Shown here: piece by piece, positions 22,776-25,844 of the stretch
Numbering within the stretch: position 1 is the first letter of the stretch
Layout of the letters: the number at the start of each line of letters is the position of its first letter
Origin: an uncultured Oscillibacter sp.
GTDB taxonomy: Bacteria > Bacillota > Clostridia > Oscillospirales > Oscillospiraceae
Assembly: GCA_905200545.1 (NCBI GenBank)
Contig: CAJKKQ010000032.1
Coordinates: 1-25,844, forward strand
DNA length: 25,844 nt
Direction of reading: 5' to 3'
Notes under the pieces: model-generated
What the model saw: only the letters and a program-made list of their open reading frames with translations
Told to the model about the DNA's origin: nothing
Database searches by the model: none
Program-made: the position numbers and the translations under genes

Positions 22776-23624
22776 ATGAGCGAAACAGTCTACTGCTACG
22801 ACGGCACCTTTGAAGGATTCCTGTGCTGCATCTTCGACAGCTACCTGTACCGGGAAACCCCCTGCGGCATTTTCCCGGAGGATGAGATGCAACCCTCCCT
22901 CTTCGCCGTCCGATCCATCCCAACGGATCGCCAGCACGCTGCCCGGGTGCTCCGCAAAATCGTAAAATGCGACCCCGGCGCAGCGGATCTGCTGCGCCGG
23001 GGCTTTCTCACCTGTCTGCCGGAAAAGGAACTCCACCTCTATCGAGTCGTGGTAAAGCTCCTTCGGGAGGGCCCTGCCTTCCTCCACGACCTCTCGGATG
23101 AGACCCTCTACCCGGTGCTCAAGGCCGTGCGGCACCTGGGGAGTGAGGCCCATCTTCTCAAGGGCTTCACCCGCTTTTCCCAGCTGGGGGGTGTTCTGGG
23201 AGGAGAGATCGCACCCAAGAACCGGGTGCTGCCTCTGCTGCGGTCCCATTTTTGTGCTCGATACCGCAACGAGAGCTTCTTTCTCTACGACAGAACCCAT
23301 AAAGAAGTTTTACTTTACAGTGCAGGCCGTTCCGCTATTGAGCCACTGGAGGACTTTCAGATGGCCCCGCCGGATGAGACGGAGGCGGGCTACCGGCGGC
23401 TTTGGAAGCAGTTTTATGACACCGTCGCTATCCGGGAGCGGGAGAACCCCCGCTGCCGCATGACCAACATGCCCAAGCGCTACTGGGGCACCATGACGGA
23501 GTTTCAGGGGCCGGAGTATTTCACACCTCAAAGCTCTCCCGCAGCCGTTTCAGTCCCCGACGCTCCAGCCGGGATATCTGCACCTGGGAAACTCCCAGGA
23601 TCCGGGCCGTCTGCTCCTGTGTGA
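22776..23624 (+). CDS. DUF4130/TIGR03915-like putative DNA repair protein
   Basis: The 282-residue protein is the usual partner of the radical SAM protein. The start YCYDGTFEGFLCCIFDSY and the late segment WKQFYDTVAIRERENPRCRMTNMPKRYWGTMTEFQ region (about 210-244) are the family hallmarks. In some bacteria this domain is fused to a uracil-DNA glycosylase-like (UdgX) domain; none is present here. AAAAAGGAG precedes the ATG, 13 bases after the radical SAM stop. After residue 244 comes a 38-residue Pro/Ser/Ala-rich tail that is encoded over the opposite strand of sigF. That tail is probably an accidental extension because no stop codon occurs earlier. Confidence 0.88.
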   Translation: MSETVYCYDGTFEGFLCCIFDSYLYRETPCGIFPEDEMQPSLFAVRSIPTDRQHAARVLRKIVKCDPGAADLLRRGFLTCLPEKELHLYRVVVKLLREGPAFLHDLSDETLYPVLKAVRHLGSEAHLLKGFTRFSQLGGVLGGEIAPKNRVLPLLRSHFCARYRNESFFLYDRTHKEVLLYSAGRSAIEPLEDFQMAPPDETEAGYRRLWKQFYDTVAIRERENPRCRMTNMPKRYWGTMTEFQGPEYFTPQSSPAAVSVPDAPAGISAPGKLPGSGPSAPV

Positions 23625-24225
23625 GCCCCTTGAAATAGCGCAGCAAAATGGTCATCCGCTCCTTCTCCGGCAGCTGGTCGATGGCCTCCCGGAGGGCAAT
23701 GCGCTCCACCATACTGTCCTCCGGTGCCTCGGTACCCAGGGTGCCCTCCAGGGTCAATCCGTCGGAGGTCTCCTTTTGCAGCGACTCCGGGGTATCCGTG
23801 GCCAAATCCACCTGGGCGATTTCCTCCGCTGTCAGTCCCGTGGCCTCTGCTAACTCTGAGAGTACCGGCTCCCGGCCCAGCTGGTGGCGCAGCCGCTCCC
23901 GGACACCGTAGAGCATCTGGGCCTGCTCCCGGATACTTCGTCCCACCTTTACCGCTCCGTCGTCCCGGAGAAAGCGCCGGATCTCCCCGGCGATCTTGGG
24001 CACGGCATAGGTGGAAAAGCAGGTGCCGTAGCCGAAGTCGAACCCCTGCACCGCCTTCAAAAAACCCAGGCATCCCAGCTGGTAGAGATCCTCCGGATCC
24101 ACTCCCCGGCCGCAATACCGCTTCACTACGCTCCAGATGAGACCGTTATTGGCGATCACAGCCTGCTCGCAGGCCTCCCGGTCTCCCTCCTGGGCCGCCC
24201 GCAGCAGTTCCAGCCCCGCGCTCAT
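23521..24225 (-). CDS. sigF: Forespore sigma factor F
   Basis: The 234-residue sigma factor has region 2 at about 25-90 (EDLYQLGCLGFLKAVQGFDFGYGTCFSTYAVPKIAGEIRRFLRDD region), region 3 at about 95-150 and region 4 at about 180-230, with the recognition helix around QEQTARILGVSQVQISRLERRG. SigF and SigG are alike in sequence. Its place as third gene after spoIIAA and spoIIAB identifies SigF, the first compartment-specific factor of the forespore. ATG 24225 overlaps the spoIIAB stop by four bases (ATGA). The 3' end overlaps the DUF4130 gene on the other strand by about 104 bases, with no terminator visible between them. Confidence 0.95.
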   Translation of the reverse strand: MSAGLELLRAAQEGDREACEQAVIANNGLIWSVVKRYCGRGVDPEDLYQLGCLGFLKAVQGFDFGYGTCFSTYAVPKIAGEIRRFLRDDGAVKVGRSIREQAQMLYGVRERLRHQLGREPVLSELAEATGLTAEEIAQVDLATDTPESLQKETSDGLTLEGTLGTEAPEDSMVERIALREAIDQLPEKERMTILLRYFKGLTQEQTARILGVSQVQISRLERRGLKRLRESFEV

Positions 24226-24671
24226 TTTGCCGCCGGACGGCGCCGGGAGAGCTTCTTCTTCATCACCACGGTGGTCCCCCGTCCCGGCACAGAGCGCACC
24301 GTCACCGCGTCCATGAAGCTCTCCATAATGGTAAAGCCCATGCCGCTGCGCTCCGCGCCTCCGGTGGTGAACATGGGCTGGCGGGCCTGCTCGATGTCCG
24401 GGATGCCCCGGCCGTGATCCCGAACGGTGATCTCCAGCACATTCTCTCCGCAGACACGGACTTTTACCTGCACGGTTCCCAGGGCCTCTGGATAGGCGTG
24501 GACAATGGCGTTGGTCACCGCCTCGCTGACGGCGGTCTTGATATCCTCCAGCTCGTTGAGGGTGGGATCCATCTGGGCGGCGAAGCACGCCACGGCAGAT
24601 CGTGCAAACCCCTCGTTGCTGCTGCGGCTGGGAAATACCAGTGCCACTTCATTGATTGCTTTGGTTTTCAT
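24222..24671 (-). CDS. spoIIAB: Anti-sigma F factor and SpoIIAA kinase
   Basis: The 149-residue GHKL-fold serine kinase binds and inactivates SigF until SpoIIAA displaces it; it also phosphorylates SpoIIAA. The ATP-binding boxes are visible: the N box with Glu50 and Asn54 in SEAVTNAIVHAY, DHGRGIPD at 85-92 and GGAERSGMGFTIM at 104-116. AAAGGAGG stands before the ATG. The gene starts 15 bases after spoIIAA and overlaps sigF by four bases, the classic spoIIA operon layout. Confidence 0.96.
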   Translation of the reverse strand: MKTKAINEVALVFPSRSSNEGFARSAVACFAAQMDPTLNELEDIKTAVSEAVTNAIVHAYPEALGTVQVKVRVCGENVLEITVRDHGRGIPDIEQARQPMFTTGGAERSGMGFTIMESFMDAVTVRSVPGRGTTVVMKKKLSRRRPAAK

Positions 24672-24686
24672 CTATGTATCCCTCCT

Positions 24687-24992
24687 TTATCGAATGGTTA
24701 CCAGCCGGCCGATACCGGCGGCGTCCAGCACCCGGCGGGCCTGGCGGGGCACGTTGCACACCAGAAGGCTCCCGTCCAGCATCTGCATCCGCTGCTGGGC
24801 CCGCAGGATTAGGGCGATGCCGGAACTGTCCATAAAGGTCACGCCTCCCAGATCCAGCACCAGCTTCCGCGGCAGCGCCGCGTCCAGCGCCAGCTCAAGC
24901 TGCCGCATGGCATCCCGCGCCGCGTGATGATCCAGTTCCCCCCTGCATTCCAGCAGGAGGTTCCGATCCGAGGTTTTTTCCAGGATCTCCAT
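24687..24992 (-). CDS. spoIIAA: Anti-sigma F factor antagonist
   Basis: The 101-residue STAS-domain protein binds SpoIIAB and frees SigF when unphosphorylated. The phosphorylation loop FMDSSGIALIL is clear, with Ser57 equivalent to the phosphorylated serine of the Bacillus protein; LVLDLGGVTFMD at 44-55 is the preceding strand. It is somewhat shorter than the ~116-residue Bacillus version. ATG 24992 is chosen because it gives the family N-terminus MEILEKTSDRNLLLECRGELD; GGGG lies before it. It is the first gene of the spoIIA operon. No confident SigH promoter was seen in the 270 bases upstream; an extended -10-like TGCTATCAT lies at 25129-25121. Confidence 0.95.
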   Translation of the reverse strand: MEILEKTSDRNLLLECRGELDHHAARDAMRQLELALDAALPRKLVLDLGGVTFMDSSGIALILRAQQRMQMLDGSLLVCNVPRQARRVLDAAGIGRLVTIR

Positions 24993-25204
24993 TTTATTGC
25001 CCCTTTTCCTTTGATTTTCCTGAATTCCTGTGTGCCTGCAGCTCTGCCGCACACCTGGGCGCTTTTCCGCGCCTGTCTGCGGCCTGTTGGCATAGTATGC
25101 GCAAAGGCCGCCTTGCAGAGATGATAGCATGTCCCCCCGTCAGCTTTGTGTCGAAAGGAACGGGGTTTCCCGGAAAATTTCCGTCTTCTTCCCCTGGCTT
25201 CGGC

Positions 25205-25234
25205 TTGCCCGGGCAGAATCATCCGGCTTATAAT
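25205..25234 (+). promoter_or_regulatory. Sigma-A promoter of the flavodoxin-fold reductase gene
   Basis: TTGCCC (25205-25210), an 18-base spacer and a perfect TATAAT (25229-25234) lie about 31 bases before the ATG at 25266. The -35 is moderate, the -10 ideal. Confidence 0.65.
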
Positions 25235-25265
25235 GGGAATGACTAACGAAAAAGGAGATGTTTCC

Positions 25266-25844
25266 ATGAAGGTTCTGATGCTCAATGGAAGTTCCCGCCC
25301 CCATGGCTGCACAGACGCGGCTTTGCAGGCAATCGCGGCGGTGCTGGCGGAGGCGGATATGGAATCGGAGATCCTGTGGCTGGGCAATGATCCCATTCGG
25401 GACTGCACTGCCTGCGGTGCCTGCGCCAAGGCTCCGGGCCGCTGCGTCTTCGATGACGACATCGTCAACCGCATCATTGAAAAAGCCGCCCAGGCGGACG
25501 GCTTTATCTTCGGCACCCCGGTGTATTACGCCCACCCCTCCGGCCGGATCCTCTCAGTGCTGGACCGGGCCTTCTACGCCGGGAAGGATGCCTTCGCCCA
25601 CAAGCCCGCTGCCGCTGTGGCCTCCGCTCGCCGGGCCGGTACCATAGCTTCTGTAGACGTGCTGAACAAGTACTTCACCATCTCCCAGATGCCGGTGGTG
25701 TCCTCCTCTTACTGGAATGAAGTCCACGGCTCTGTCCCCGGAGATGTGGCACTGGACGAGGAGGGTCTTCAGACCATGCGGAACCTGGGACGGAACATGG
25801 CCTGGATGCTCCGCTGGTTCAGGGTGCCGATGTTGATGTTCAGC
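25266..25844 (+). CDS. Flavodoxin-fold NAD(P)H-dependent FMN reductase (3' end outside the window)
   Basis: The 193 codons present are open to the window edge. The start MKVLMLNGSSRPHGCTDAAL carries the phosphate-binding NGSSRxxGxT loop of the NADPH-dependent FMN reductase/iron-sulfur flavoprotein families. A Cys cluster follows (DCTACGACAKAPGRC, about 44-58), and FGTPVYYAHPSG near 80-91 contacts the flavin in relatives. WNEVHGSVPGD and a predicted C-terminal helix lie later. The full gene is probably only about 10-20 codons longer. AAAGGAG stands before the ATG and a promoter lies at 25205-25234. It is divergent from the spoIIA operon. The substrate is unknown. Confidence 0.88.
   Translation, partial: MKVLMLNGSSRPHGCTDAALQAIAAVLAEADMESEILWLGNDPIRDCTACGACAKAPGRCVFDDDIVNRIIEKAAQADGFIFGTPVYYAHPSGRILSVLDRAFYAGKDAFAHKPAAAVASARRAGTIASVDVLNKYFTISQMPVVSSSYWNEVHGSVPGDVALDEEGLQTMRNLGRNMAWMLRWFRVPMLMFS

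Noticed and set aside
24993..25140. SigH-type promoter for the spoIIA operon
   Set aside because: Expected from Bacillus, but no AGGA...GAAT pair with 11-12 base spacing could be found; the GAAT-like sites lack a partner.
1..25844. CRISPR arrays, tRNA/rRNA genes, transposons, integrases, attachment sites
   Set aside because: No repeat-spacer pattern, RNA gene, transposase or recombinase sequence was seen on either strand.

Overview
The window looks like chromosomal DNA from a GC-rich, endospore-forming member of the Clostridia, most likely the Oscillospiraceae (Flavonifractor/Oscillibacter-like). This is inferred from the spoIIAA-spoIIAB-sigF operon, a SpoIVFA/SpoIVFB-like pair, strong AGGAGG ribosome binding sites, sigma-A promoters, and Clostridia-type versions of the housekeeping proteins. 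No phage, IS element, CRISPR array, tRNA or rRNA was seen.

Layout. 1-1384 (minus): pyrH, frr and the first codons of a third gene (probably uppS), read from one promoter. 1615-3156 (plus): an HTH regulator anchored by one membrane segment. It converges on engB across a two-way terminator. 3211-10023 (minus): a protein quality-control block in transcription order tig, clpP, clpX, lon, engB. 10114-16833 (minus): a long run starting at a good promoter, in transcription order lepB2, lepB1, rbgA, two small membrane proteins, rnhB, yraN, thrC, a zinc-ribbon membrane protein and a metallophosphoesterase. Many of these genes overlap by ATGA or are only a few bases apart. 17011-17352 (minus): rplS with its own promoter, a possible L19 leader and a strong terminator. 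17505-19164 (minus): an M23 (SpoIVFA-like) and an M50 (SpoIVFB-like) gene behind a sequence that fits a sigma-E promoter. 19298-21240 (plus): an ECF-type sigma factor translationally coupled to a 468-residue membrane protein that may be its sensor or anti-sigma.

21281-23624 (plus) is the most interesting region. It is an apparent SOS operon. Three LexA-type boxes spaced 28-29 bp apart sit on a near-consensus promoter, and one box lies inside the 17-bp spacer. The promoter reads first into a 41-codon single-pass membrane protein. One base after its stop comes a radical SAM DNA modification/repair protein (TIGR03916-like, HhH motif, C-terminal clamp-binding-like QLSLF). Its usual partner follows, a DUF4130/TIGR03915-like protein. 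The last gene overlaps sigF tail to tail by about 100 bp.

23521-24992 (minus): the forespore switch spoIIAA-spoIIAB-sigF. 25266-25844 (plus): the start of a flavodoxin-fold NAD(P)H-dependent reductase that runs off the window. No stretch longer than 300 bases lacks a gene.
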